NCBI RefSeq assembly: GCF_900110755.1 | Contig: NZ_FOFF01000056.1 | Span: 1-51,892, forward strand | Direction of reading: 5' to 3' | From: Streptomyces sp. yr375 | GTDB lineage: Bacteria; Actinomycetota; Actinomycetes; Streptomycetales; Streptomycetaceae | DNA: 51,892 nucleotides | Part shown: positions 6,787-15,273 of the stretch, piece by piece | Layout of the letters: each line of letters opens with the position of its first letter | Numbering within the stretch: the stretch's first letter is position 1 | Notes under the pieces: generated by a model | Databases searched by the model: none | Seen by the model: the letters and a program-made list of their open reading frames with translations, nothing else | Told to the model about the DNA's origin: nothing | Program-made: the position numbers and the translations under genes

Positions 6787-8160
6787 ATGGTGGCCTACGT
6801 CGACCTCACCGCCCGTACGGTCGTCGAGGTCGTCGACCACCGCGAGCTGCCCGTCCCGGACGAGTCAGGCAACTTCGACGACCCCGAGGTCGCGGGCGAG
6901 CCGCGCACCACGCTGAAGCCGATCGAGATCACCCAGCCCGAGGGCCCGAGTTTCGCCCTGGACGGCAACCTCCTGACCTGGCAGAACTGGAGTCTGCGCA
7001 TCGGCTTCAACGAACGCGAGGGCCTGACGCTCCATCAACTCGCCTTCGACGACCGGCCGATCGTCTACCGGGCGTCGATCGCCGAGATGGTCGTCCCGTA
7101 CGCCGACCCCTCCCCCGTGCGCTACTGGCAGAACTACTTCGACGCCGGCGAGTACATGTTCGCCCGGTACGCCAACTCCCTTGAGCTGGGCTGCGACTGC
7201 CTCGGCGAGATCACCTACGTGGACGCGGTGATCGCCGACGACTTCGGCGCCCCGCGCACGATCCGCAACGCGATCTGCATCCACGAGGAGGACTACGGCG
7301 TCCTGTGGAAGCACAGCGACATGTTCGCGGGCTCCAACGAGACCCGCCGCCAACGCCGCCTGGTCGTCTCCTTCTTCACCACCATCGGCAACTACGACTA
7401 CGGCTTCTACTGGTACCTCTACCTCGACGGCACGATCCAGTGCGAGACGAAGGCCACGGGCGTCGTGTTCACGTCGGCGTACCCGGCGGAGGGGCACCCC
7501 TACGCGACGCAGCTCGCGCCCGGTCTCGGCGCGCCCTTCCACCAGCACCTGTTCTCCGCCCGGCTGGACATGACCGTCGACGGCACGCGCAACGCCGTCG
7601 AGGAGGTGGACGCGGTGCGGGTGCCGATGGGGCCCGCGAACCCGTACGGCAACGCCTTCGCCGAGCGGCGCACCCGGCTCGGGCACGAGTCGCAGGCACA
7701 GCGCCTCGCCGACCAGGGGGCGGCGCGCACCTGGCACGTGGTGAACCCGGAGAAGGTCAACCGCCTCGGCCGTCTTGTGGGGTACGCCCTGTACCCCGAG
7801 GGCCAGCCGGTGCTGCTCGCCGACGACGCCTCCGTCATCCACGACCGCGCCGCCTTCGCCACCAAGCACCTGTGGGTGACGGCGTACGACCCGGACGAGC
7901 GCTACCCGGCCGGTGACTTCGTCAACCAGCACCCGGGCGGCGCGGGCCTGCCCGCCTGGACGGCGGCCGACCGGACGGTGGACGGCGAGGACATCGTGCT
8001 GTGGCACACCTTCGGCCTGACCCACTTCCCGCGCCCCGAGGACTGGCCGGTCATGCCCGTCGACTACGCCGGTTTCACCCTCAAGCCGGTCGGCTTCTTC
8101 GACCGCAACCCCACCCTCGACGTGCCGCGCTCCGCGAGCCGGCACTGTCGCGGGGGCTGA
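6787..8160 (+). pseudogene. copper amine oxidase lacking its N-terminal domains
   Basis: The 457 codons match the catalytic domain of copper/TPQ primary-amine oxidases, which convert amines such as tyramine to aldehydes with release of ammonia and peroxide. All signature elements are present: the catalytic-base segment VVPYADPSP, the TPQ precursor tyrosine in TIGNYDYGF, the copper ligands in PFHQHLF and LWHTFGLTHF, and the C-terminal GFFDRNPTLDVP. Family enzymes have about 640 residues. The roughly 180-190 residues forming domains D2 and D3 are missing, the first codon (ATG in MVAYVDLT) lacks a ribosome binding site, and it abuts a duplicated segment. I infer a 5' deletion. A separately folding catalytic domain is possible but would need a new promoter and start. 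Confidence 0.85.
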
Positions 8161-8166
8161 GGAGCG

Positions 8167-8660
8167 GTGATGCTGCTCGCGGCGGTGCTCGGGCTGGTCG
8201 GCTGCGTCTGCGGGCCCGCGGGGCACCGGGAGCGGTCGCCGCGCCGGTGGGCGCCCCAACTGGTCATGGCCGCCGCGATGGTGGCCATGGCCCTGCCCGA
8301 GGGGACGGACCCGCTCGGTCCCCTCGGGTGGTGCCTGGCACTGACCGCGACCGCGACCGCGGTGGCCTGGCAGGACCTGCCACTCGCCGAACGGCTGCCC
8401 GTCGCGTACGACCTGCTCGGCATGGCCGGGCTGCTGTTCGTGCAATGGCGGGCGGCGCTCGACGGGGGCACGGAACACACCCATGCCATGGGCATATGCC
8501 GTCGTCGTACGGCTGGACGGTGGGTGCCGTCGCGGTGGTCGTGCTGTGGGCGGTGGCGCGGTTCGCGGCGGTGCCCCGGCCCCCTCGTCCGCAGTCGCCG
8601 CTCGCCGGCCGGATCGGTGGGCTGGCGATGGCCGGCGCGATGGGCCTGATGCTCCTGTGA
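8167..8660 (+). pseudogene. DUF5134-like integral membrane protein, frameshifted
   Basis: Starts at GTG 8167 or ATG 8170 behind GAGGAG that overlaps the amine oxidase stop, so it was the second gene of that operon. The first frame encodes hydrophobic helices (MLLAAVLGLVGC, then APQLVMAAAMVAMALPEG) and a His/Gly-rich loop (EHTHAMG). Membrane-protein character then continues in another frame (SSYGWTVGAVAVVVLWAVA, ending MAGAMGLMLL at 8660). A single missing base near 8490-8497 explains the switch. The combined product would have about 164 residues and four to five membrane segments, like DUF5134 proteins, whose function is unknown. The break could be real or a sequencing error; the spot is not a long homopolymer. 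Confidence 0.65.
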
Positions 8661-8692
8661 CCTTCCCCTGGTCTTCCCGCCGGTTCGGTTCT

Positions 8693-9967
8693 CTAGTTCG
8701 AAGACGAGTTGTCCGCCACCCTGAACCATTCGGTGCCGCCGAGCAGGTGCTCGTAGACGGGACGGCCCCGGCTGCCGCTGGTGCGGAACGGTTTTCCGTG
8801 GTCGTCGATCCGGATCGTCCCCTGCCGGCCGCCGCTGGACCACTCCAGCTCCACGTACCAGTTCACGTCGTGGACACTGGCCCGGGCGGTGATGTACAGC
8901 ACCTCGGGATCGGACTGGCTGACCTTGTAGGGGACACCCCGCTGGCCGGCCTTCGGCACGATGGTGGGGCGAGCGGCGTCGAGGTCCGTGGCGAACGACC
9001 TCGTCTCCACGCCTCCGCCGCAGCCCGACGACCCCAGGTACGCGTTCCAGGCCGGGGGCACGCCCGAGTTGACCACCCGGACGTGCAGGGACTCGATGAC
9101 GACGGTTTCGTCCCCGGTGCCCTGAACGGTCAGCGCCACTCGCTGCCCGTCGGCGGCGATGGCGCCGTGCGCCTTCACCCAGCCCGGCACGTCCTGGCCC
9201 ATCACCGGCGGCGAGACCTCGCCGGGAGGCCGGTTGATCAGGTACTTCCCCTCGCACTGCGGGTCGTCCCAGGCGTAGGTGCGGGTCGCCACCGTCAGCG
9301 GGATCGCGGCGGCCGGGTCCGGGGAGCTGTTCTGACCGGCGGAGGTCACGGTGCCGGCCGGGCGGCCGTTCTTCCCCGTCGGGTCCGTCCCCGGGCCCCG
9401 CAGGTCGACCGTGACGGCGGTGGTCACGGCGACGACGACGGCGGTGCCCGCCGCGATCAGGGACCAGCGCATGCGTGCGGTTCGGAGGAACTTCGGCGTG
9501 CGGCGGGCGGGGACGGGCGTCTGCGCCGACGGTTCGGGGAGGGAAACGGAGACGGAGACGCCAGGGTCTCCGGGCTCGCTCATGGATGTGGGCGCCGGTT
9601 CGGGTTCGGGTGCGGGCGGGGTGTCTGATGCGGTGTCCGGGCTGGGGTGCTCGGCCCGGTCCGAAGGGTTCGGTTCCGGGGTCGGTTCCGGGTCCGCCGC
9701 GGCTCGCCTGGCGCGTTCCCGTGCCGCGTCCGCCAGGATCCAGGACCGGTGCAGCTCGATCAGTTCCTCGGGGGTCGCCCTGCACACCCGGGCGAAGCGG
9801 GAGACGGCCGCGTGGTCGGCCGGGACTCCCTCCCCCTTGCAGTACCGGTGCAGCGTCGAGGTGCTCATGTGCGCCCGCTTCGCCAGAGCCTCGTAGCTCA
9901 GCCCGGATCGCTGCTTCAACTCGCGCAGCAGCGCCGCGAATTCAGCGATCTCCTCAGCCACCTGCAC
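8693..9967 (-). CDS. XRE-type helix-turn-helix membrane protein with extracytoplasmic domain
   Basis: A 424-residue protein with three parts. An N-terminal helix-turn-helix (about 8-65: SYEALAKRAHMSTSTLHRY) is of the XRE type frequent in Streptomyces. A Pro/Glu-rich linker (92-165) leads to a single membrane helix at about 167-186. About 230 residues then face outside, including a Cys pair and ending in a beta-rich domain (WYVELEWSSGGRQG). No enzyme motif is visible outside. The architecture suggests a one-component transmembrane regulator or a membrane-tethered DNA-binding protein. The ATG at 9967 begins the helix-turn-helix directly. It is transcribed divergently from the secreted-protein gene at 10224, sharing a 256-base promoter region. 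I do not recognise the outer domain. Confidence 0.8.
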   Translation of the reverse strand: MQVAEEIAEFAALLRELKQRSGLSYEALAKRAHMSTSTLHRYCKGEGVPADHAAVSRFARVCRATPEELIELHRSWILADAARERARRAAADPEPTPEPNPSDRAEHPSPDTASDTPPAPEPEPAPTSMSEPGDPGVSVSVSLPEPSAQTPVPARRTPKFLRTARMRWSLIAAGTAVVVAVTTAVTVDLRGPGTDPTGKNGRPAGTVTSAGQNSSPDPAAAIPLTVATRTYAWDDPQCEGKYLINRPPGEVSPPVMGQDVPGWVKAHGAIAADGQRVALTVQGTGDETVVIESLHVRVVNSGVPPAWNAYLGSSGCGGGVETRSFATDLDAARPTIVPKAGQRGVPYKVSQSDPEVLYITARASVHDVNWYVELEWSSGGRQGTIRIDDHGKPFRTSGSRGRPVYEHLLGGTEWFRVADNSSSN

Positions 9968-10223
9968 CGGTCCTCCATTCCGTTCGACGTCCCAGGAAGA
10001 TTACGTTTCCCCAGTTCAGAGCCGGTTCGCGCATCCCAGCGTCCCAGAATTCCCGAGGGAGTCGCGGATGGGACGCCGTATGGCACAGGCTTGAGCCATC
10101 CAAGCACGGCGCCTCACCGGACATGGTGCTCGGCCCCGCGCAACTCCCCTTTCGTGGCCCGCACTTCCGGCGCGCCCACCCATGCACGCCATCTTCCCGA
10201 TGTTCAGAGAAAGCAGTTCCGTC

Positions 10224-10772
10224 ATGCGTATCGCCCGTCGTTCCGTCTCCCGTACGGCCGCCTCCTCCATGGTCGTCGCCGCCGCCCTCGCGCTCGTCGG
10301 AATCCAGGCCGCCGGGCAGACCGCGTCCGCCGTCACCGCGAAGGCGTCCTCGGTCGTCACCTGCACCACGGCGAACACCGCGCTGACCGTCACCGAGGCG
10401 TCCCGCCCGATCAACCACCTGCTGCTCAAGGCCACCAACACCGGCACCAAGCCCTGCTACGCCTACAGCGCCCCCTTCCTGAGGGCCGGCGCCGACGCCC
10501 AGGCCCCGCTGCCGTGGGCCGAGGAGACCACGCCGCAGTCCGTGCTGACGCTCGAGCCCGGCCAGTCCGCGTACGCGGGCATCACGACGTCCTCCCCCGA
10601 CGGCGAGGGCGGCTACACCACGAAGACCCTGGGCGTGATCTTCGTCGACCGGAACGGCAACTCGACCGACAAGGAGAAGACCCTGAAGCTGCCGAACAGC
10701 GGCATCTTCTTCAACAGCGCCGCCGTGGTCACCTACTGGCAGGACAACGCGGCGGACGCGCTCGCCTGGTAG
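10224..10772 (+). CDS. secreted DUF4232-like protein
   Basis: A 182-residue exported protein. The ATG at 10224 opens a signal peptide (RIARRS followed by a hydrophobic core to about residue 35, cleavage near TASA), with AGAGAAAG upstream as a weak binding site; an ATG at 10182 would put 14 extra residues before it. The mature part is a beta-sandwich with two cysteines (VVTCTTAN and KPCYAYSAP), a pattern typical of DUF4232 extracytoplasmic proteins, and ends TYWQDNAADALAW. Its function is unknown; such domains occur as secreted or lipoprotein sensors or ligand binders. The divergent neighbour is a membrane-anchored XRE protein whose outer domain could interact with it, which is inference only. 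No gene was found in 10773-10984. Confidence 0.75.
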   Translation: MRIARRSVSRTAASSMVVAAALALVGIQAAGQTASAVTAKASSVVTCTTANTALTVTEASRPINHLLLKATNTGTKPCYAYSAPFLRAGADAQAPLPWAEETTPQSVLTLEPGQSAYAGITTSSPDGEGGYTTKTLGVIFVDRNGNSTDKEKTLKLPNSGIFFNSAAVVTYWQDNAADALAW

Positions 10773-10984
10773 CCGCCCTGGCGTCCCGCGCGACACAGCC
10801 GCCGTCCGGCCGCACCGGGCGTCCCCCCTTCAGCGGGGGCGCGCGGTGCCGCCACCGGCGGCGGTACGGACGTCCCGCGCGGGGAAATGAGGAGTGTCTC
10901 GGCCGACTGGTGGGGGAAGGGCGACCGTGCTCGGCGTGGTCGTCCCGGTCGTCCCCATGCTGCGGGCGTCGCGGAGCGGCTCGC

Positions 10985-11092
10985 CCCGACGAAGAGCGGG
11001 ACCACGCGTTCCGCGTCTCGAAGGGCCGCCTGGAGGACCCGGTTGTCGTGCACCCGCGGGTCCGCGGTGAACAGGGCGACGGAGACGCGCAC
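10985..11092 (-). pseudogene. phr: photolyase N-terminal stump
   Basis: From GTG 11092, with GGGAGGGA upstream, the frame reads VRVSVALFTADPRVHDN and then LQAALRDAERVVPLF, the hallmark start of cryptochrome/photolyase proteins (photolyase-type Rossmann domain). After about 36 residues the similarity ends and Arg/Pro-rich shadow sequence follows; the remaining ~400 residues of a photolyase are absent. The gene begins 30 bases after the SDR/DUF2867 gene, so an intact ancestor was probably its operon partner. The SDR-photolyase arrangement is known from light-responsive clusters in Streptomyces; here the repair enzyme (thymine-dimer photoreversal) has been lost by a 3' deletion. Confidence 0.7.
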
Positions 11093-11121
11093 GGTGCCTG
11101 ATCCCTCCCGCTCGGTCCCCC

Positions 11122-12678
11122 TCAGCGGGTGCGGGTCGGTTCGACCGGTTCGGGGGCCGTCGATTCGGCCGCGGCGGCGATGTTGCGGGCCATGCCGCCG
11201 AAGACCGCGGCGTGGAAGGGGGCCACGGTCCACCAGTAGGCGTGTCCGGCGAGGCCGTGCGGGTGGAACAGCGCCCGCTGCCGGTACACCGTGCGCCCCT
11301 GGGGGTCCTGGTCGACGGTCATCTCCAGCCAGGCCAGACCGGGCAGCCGCAGCTCCGCGCGCAGCCGGAGCAGCCGACCCGGCTCGATCTCCTCCACGCG
11401 CCAGAAGTCCAGGCTGTCGCCGACCCGCAGCCGGTTCGCGTCCCGGCGGCCCCTGCGCAGCCCCACCCCGCCCACCAGCGTGTCCAGCCGGCCGCGCAGG
11501 GACCAGGCGAGCCGCGACGAGTACCAGCCGTGCTCGCCGCCGATCGACTCCACCACCCGCCACAACGCCCCCGGCGACGCCGCGACCGTACGCTCGCGGT
11601 GATCCGTGTAGAGGCTGCCGCCCGCCCAGTCCGGGTCGGTCGGCAGCGGATCGCTGGGGGCGCGGGGCGTCGAGGCCGACGACCATCTGGTGGCCACGTC
11701 CGTGTCGCGCAGCCGCCGCAGCGCCAGCCGGATCGCCCGGTCCAGGGTGACCGGCCCCTCCGGCGGATCCGGCACATAGCGGACGATGTCCCGCTCGGCG
11801 CAGACCACCTCGTGCCTCAGCGACTCGACCAGCGGTCGCGCGAGCGCGCCCGGCACCGGGGTGACCAGACCGACCCAGAGGCTGGACAGCCGGGGGGTGA
11901 GCAGCGGAACGGAGACGATGACGCGTTTCGGCAGCCCTGCGGCGTCGGCGTACCGCCGCATCATGTCCTCGTACGTGACGATGTCCGGTCCGCCGATGTC
12001 GAAGGTCCGGTGGACGCCGTACGGAAGCCTCGCGCACCCCACGAGGAGGCGGAGCACGTCGCGGACGGCGATCGGCTGGCAGCGGGTCCGCACCCAGCTC
12101 GGGGTCACCATCACGGGGAGCCGCTCGGTCAGATGGCGCAGCATCTCGAACGAGGCCGACCCCGACCCGATGATCACCGCCGCCCGCAGTACGGCCGTCG
12201 GCACGCCCGAGGCCAGCAGGACGCGGCCCACCTCGACGCGGGAACGCAGATGGGGTGACAGTTCGTGCTCGGGCACTCCGGCGGGGCTCAGCCCGCCGAG
12301 GTAGACGATCCGCCGGACTCCGGCGGCCCGCGCCTGCTCCCCGAAGATCCTGGCCGCGCGCCGGTCGGTGTCCTCGAAACCCGGGCCGGTGCCCAGGGCG
12401 TGCACCAGGTAGTACGCGACGTCCATTCCCTCCATGGCCGCGCGTACGGACCGGGCGTCCGTCACGTCCCCGCGCACGACCTCCGCCCGCCCGGCCCACG
12501 GATGGTCCCGCAGCTTGTCGGGCGAGCGGGCCAGGCAACGCACGACATGCCCGGCGGCCAGCAACTCCGGCACCAGCCTGCCGCCCAGGTAACCGGTGGC
12601 ACCGGTGACCAGGCAGTGCAGCGGACGGTCGGAGTCGGCAGTCATTCCGTCTGCGGTCATGTCGTCGTCGGCGGTCAT
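11122..12678 (-). CDS. SDR/NmrA-like NAD(P)-binding protein with C-terminal DUF2867
   Basis: A 518-residue two-domain protein. The N-terminal half is an extended SDR/NAD(P)H-binding fold with the glycine-rich loop VTGATGYLGGRLVPELL and a YLGGLSP strand; it lacks a classical YxxxK, as NmrA-like members do. The C-terminal half (about 350-515) is DUF2867, with segments YSSRLAWSLRGRLDTLVGG and FHPHGLAGHAYWWTV. The start is uncertain: ATGs at 12678, 12660 and 12645 lie within a repeated MTAD motif caused by a DNA repeat, and none has a strong binding site. Downstream is a photolyase stump, and in other actinomycetes such genes occur with photolyase and carotenoid functions. The substrate is unknown. 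Confidence 0.85.
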   Translation of the reverse strand: MTADDDMTADGMTADSDRPLHCLVTGATGYLGGRLVPELLAAGHVVRCLARSPDKLRDHPWAGRAEVVRGDVTDARSVRAAMEGMDVAYYLVHALGTGPGFEDTDRRAARIFGEQARAAGVRRIVYLGGLSPAGVPEHELSPHLRSRVEVGRVLLASGVPTAVLRAAVIIGSGSASFEMLRHLTERLPVMVTPSWVRTRCQPIAVRDVLRLLVGCARLPYGVHRTFDIGGPDIVTYEDMMRRYADAAGLPKRVIVSVPLLTPRLSSLWVGLVTPVPGALARPLVESLRHEVVCAERDIVRYVPDPPEGPVTLDRAIRLALRRLRDTDVATRWSSASTPRAPSDPLPTDPDWAGGSLYTDHRERTVAASPGALWRVVESIGGEHGWYSSRLAWSLRGRLDTLVGGVGLRRGRRDANRLRVGDSLDFWRVEEIEPGRLLRLRAELRLPGLAWLEMTVDQDPQGRTVYRQRALFHPHGLAGHAYWWTVAPFHAAVFGGMARNIAAAAESTAPEPVEPTRTR

Positions 12679-12827
12679 GACGATCGCACGCGGGCCGCTG
12701 GAAACGTCATGGCTCTCAAGCCTTCCTGGGGCGTGCCCGTCCGGCGGGCTCTGTCGCTGTGCTGCCCCTGAGCCCATGCTTGGGGCCGGGGGCGAGCACC
12801 GCAACCTCGCCGGTCCCGGCCACCGGA

Positions 12828-12908
12828 GTGACCGTCGTGGCCGTCGTGGCCGCCGTGGCCGCCGTGGCCGCCGTGACCGCCGTGACCGCCGTGACCGCCG
12901 TGACCGCC
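12828..12908 (+). repeat. nine tandem copies of a 9-bp unit (GTGRCCGYC)
   Basis: Units GTGACCGTC, GTGGCCGTC, three GTGGCCGCC and four GTGACCGCC (in that general order) run without interruption. The array lies in the spacer between the SDR gene and the gene at 13085. A second G/A-rich repetitive stretch with recurring GGACTCG and GGAAGGCTCG follows at about 12988-13060. No gene is supported in 12679-13084. Confidence 0.9.
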
Positions 12909-13084
12909 GTGCCCGAATGCCTCGGCGATCGGGAAGTCACCTGCCTCGCCATGTCATGTCGCCCTGGTTAAGTCGACCTTGGCCGGGAAGGCTCGGAAGA
13001 CGACAGGACTCGTAGGACTCGGAGGTCTCGCAGGACTCGGAAGGCTCGCAGCGCTCGGAAGGCTTGGGAAAACGGGGGGCGGTC

Positions 13085-13966
13085 ATGGAGTCGGTCTCTG
13101 CCGTGATGGTGGCCGCCGAAGTCGGGCTGACGGAGTTTCAGCAGAACCTCGTCGTCGCCGTCGTGGGCGCGGTCGTCGGCGCGTTGGGCACCGCCGCCAT
13201 CGAGCGCGTGAAGCTTCGCCGCGAACCGACCAAACAGCTCTCCTGGGACGCCGAGGTCCACAACGCCATGGTGTCCACGGACGAAACGATCGGCCGGCTG
13301 CTCCGGCTGAGCTACAACGGGCACCCCATCGAGGGCCTGAGCTCGGTCGAGTTCCGGGTCGAGAACACCGGCAACCGGGTCGTCAAGGACGAGCACCTGC
13401 GGTTCAGCTTCCCGCCGGGCGCCCAGATCATCGAGGCGGTGCCCACCTCGGACCCCGAGCGCGAGATGGGGGTGACCAGGCGGCCGAAGCGCGAACAGGC
13501 CCCGGGGGAAGCCGTGTTCACCATCGGCCAGTTGGAGCGGGGCCAGGCCGTGGCCCTACGGCTCTCCGTCTCGGCCGGGGACATCGAAGGCTGGAAGGTC
13601 GTGTCCCATAACGAGGAAGGCGACGTCGACTTCCACGAACGCTCGGCCGCGCGCAGGAGGGAGGACCGGGAACACGTCCCCGCCTTCTTCACGCTGGCCT
13701 TCCTGTTGCTCACCGTGCCACCCGTGTTCAGCCTGCTCGGCTACGCCGGACAACTGGCCGCGGTCGTCCTCAGCACCGCCTTCCTGATCAGCATCGTCCC
13801 GCACATCGCCCCTACGGGACGCACCCTGCGGGACTTCCTCACCAGGCCGGAGCCGCTCGCCCCCGGCATCCACATCGGGAGTGTGGATTCGTCCACGTTC
13901 GCCATCGGCACGTCCAGCTCGGCCAGCACCCGCACGGACGGCAACGGGCCGCACCGGCCGTCCTGA
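13085..13966 (+). CDS. hypothetical membrane protein
   Basis: A 293-residue protein with an N-terminal membrane segment (about 18-40, VVAVVGAVVGALG) and a C-terminal pair of membrane segments (about 200-240) separated by an approximately 150-residue soluble part. The soluble part contains SSVEFRVENTGNRVVKDEH and LRFSFPPGAQIIE, reminiscent of a beta-sandwich. The C-terminal tail is Ser/Thr-rich. The ATG at 13085 has a G-run (GGGGGGC) six bases upstream. There are no catalytic motifs and I do not recognise the family. The gene stands alone, between a repeat-filled spacer and a lipoprotein gene in the same direction. Confidence 0.75.
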   Translation: MESVSAVMVAAEVGLTEFQQNLVVAVVGAVVGALGTAAIERVKLRREPTKQLSWDAEVHNAMVSTDETIGRLLRLSYNGHPIEGLSSVEFRVENTGNRVVKDEHLRFSFPPGAQIIEAVPTSDPEREMGVTRRPKREQAPGEAVFTIGQLERGQAVALRLSVSAGDIEGWKVVSHNEEGDVDFHERSAARRREDREHVPAFFTLAFLLLTVPPVFSLLGYAGQLAAVVLSTAFLISIVPHIAPTGRTLRDFLTRPEPLAPGIHIGSVDSSTFAIGTSSSASTRTDGNGPHRPS

Positions 13967-14077
13967 CGCCCCTGAAATCCCTCACGCTTCCTGACGTCCC
14001 CTCCGTATAGGCTCGCGACCTTGGCATGCGTCTGCCAACACTCTGGGTGAATTACTTAGTGAATTGCAGGGGTTGCT

Positions 14078-15022
14078 GTGGGGGTTGCTGTGGGGGTTGC
14101 TGTTCGGGTTTCCGGAGCGCGCAGAGTGACGAGCGTGGCGTTCGCGGCCGTGCTGCTCGCGGGGGGATCGGTTGCCTGCGGAGGGGGCGGCAAGAGTGAT
14201 TCCGCGGTGGCGGACCCGTCCGAGGTGACGTCCGAGGTGACGTCCGGAGCGACGTCCAAGGCGACGTCCGACGTGACGTCGGCGGCGGCAGTGGCTGCCG
14301 TGGCGAAAGCGGCGCAGAACTCCGCGGGCATCACGTCGCTGCGCTATCGGATCAGCGGGACCGTGCCGACGCAGGGCCGTGTGGAGGCAGAGGCCTCCAT
14401 GAGCACGAAACCGCAGGCCATGGCCATAAAGATGACCGCCGTGGGCGCCCGGCGCGGGGACGGCCTGCTGGAGATCCGGTTCGTCGACGAGGTCATGTAC
14501 GTCAGCGGGAGCGCGGTCCACTACGAGAAGCTGGACGGCGGCAAGAGCTGGCTCAGCGCCGCGCCGGCCGTCTGGGGGCGCAGCGCGGTGGACAACCAGT
14601 CCTACGGCGTGCTGCCCAGCCCGCTGGAGGGCAGCCCGGCCACGCAGTCCACGCTCCTGAACGGGTCCAAGGACCTGCGGCTGATCGGGACCGAGTCGGT
14701 CGACGGTGCCAGGACGACGCACTACGAGGGAACCGTCGACAGTGCCGGCCTGGTCCCCGAGCGCCTCGATCAGTTCATCCAGCTCCAGGTCTCCGACCCG
14801 CTCACCATGGACCTGTGGGTGGACGGCGACAACCGCACCAAGCAGTACCGGCTGCGCGCCGAGCACACCGACGCGCCCACCGGCATCGGAGCCGGTGCCT
14901 CAACCGCAGCCGGGCCGCTCGACCTGACCATCACCTTCCTCGACGTCAATCGGCCCGTGGCCGTGAAAGCCCCGCCGGCCAAGGACACCGTCCCGCTCGC
15001 GGACGACGCACCGAAGGCCTGA
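14078..15022 (+). CDS. putative lipoprotein (LppX/LprG-like fold suspected)
   Basis: A 314-residue exported protein. A hydrophobic N-terminus leads to GGSVACGGGG, a plausible though non-canonical lipobox with Cys at about residue 34, followed by VTS/ATS repeats (VTSEVTSGATSKATSDVTS). The remainder is an alternating-strand domain with segments LRYRISGTVP, MYVSGSAVHYEKLDGGKSW and TMDLWVDGDNRTKQYRL, similar in pattern to LolA/LppX-like lipoproteins that bind lipids or act in envelope sensing. The GTG at 14078 follows AGGGG, and the start sits inside a 12-bp repeat (GTTGCTGTGGGG) that generates VAVGVAV. Function is unproven; the fold suggestion is by pattern only. Confidence 0.75.
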   Translation: MGVAVGVAVRVSGARRVTSVAFAAVLLAGGSVACGGGGKSDSAVADPSEVTSEVTSGATSKATSDVTSAAAVAAVAKAAQNSAGITSLRYRISGTVPTQGRVEAEASMSTKPQAMAIKMTAVGARRGDGLLEIRFVDEVMYVSGSAVHYEKLDGGKSWLSAAPAVWGRSAVDNQSYGVLPSPLEGSPATQSTLLNGSKDLRLIGTESVDGARTTHYEGTVDSAGLVPERLDQFIQLQVSDPLTMDLWVDGDNRTKQYRLRAEHTDAPTGIGAGASTAAGPLDLTITFLDVNRPVAVKAPPAKDTVPLADDAPKA

Positions 15023-15031
15023 AGGCCAGGT

Positions 15032-15064
15032 CGGACGGCATCCGGACGGCATCCGGACGGCATC
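15032..15064 (+). repeat. three tandem copies of CGGACGGCATC
   Basis: An 11-bp unit repeated three times directly after the lipoprotein gene. The 250-base spacer up to the SpoIIE-type gene holds no other gene I can support. Confidence 0.85.
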
Positions 15065-15273
15065 CGGTGTCGCGGCGTCGGCGCTTGCCCGCGTGGTCGG
15101 CGGGCGGCCGGGCAGCCCCCGGCATCGTCGCCCCGCGCAGTCGTCGTCCCGCTGCCAGACTGGTCGGGGAGGTGAAGCGGGAAGGGGTAAGGGGAAGGAC
15201 GGGTGCGTCGTGGGATCGGCTTTCTAGGGGACCGCGCCCGCTCCGGTCGGGCGAGAGCGAGGGAAAGAGGCCC

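Noticed and set aside
12828..12908. Possible CRISPR-like array
   Set aside because: The units are contiguous 9-mers without spacers; it is a simple tandem repeat. No CRISPR array or cas gene was seen anywhere in the window.
12716..12952. Minus-strand small protein covering the 9-bp repeats (TAVTAVTAV type)
   Set aside because: The frame is open only because the repeat length is divisible by three; no ribosome binding site and no homology outside the repeat.
14815..15273. N-terminal extension of the SpoIIE protein into the lipoprotein gene
   Set aside because: Overlaps a convincing gene in another frame; ATG 15274 has GGGAAAGAGG and starts just before the first PAS domain.
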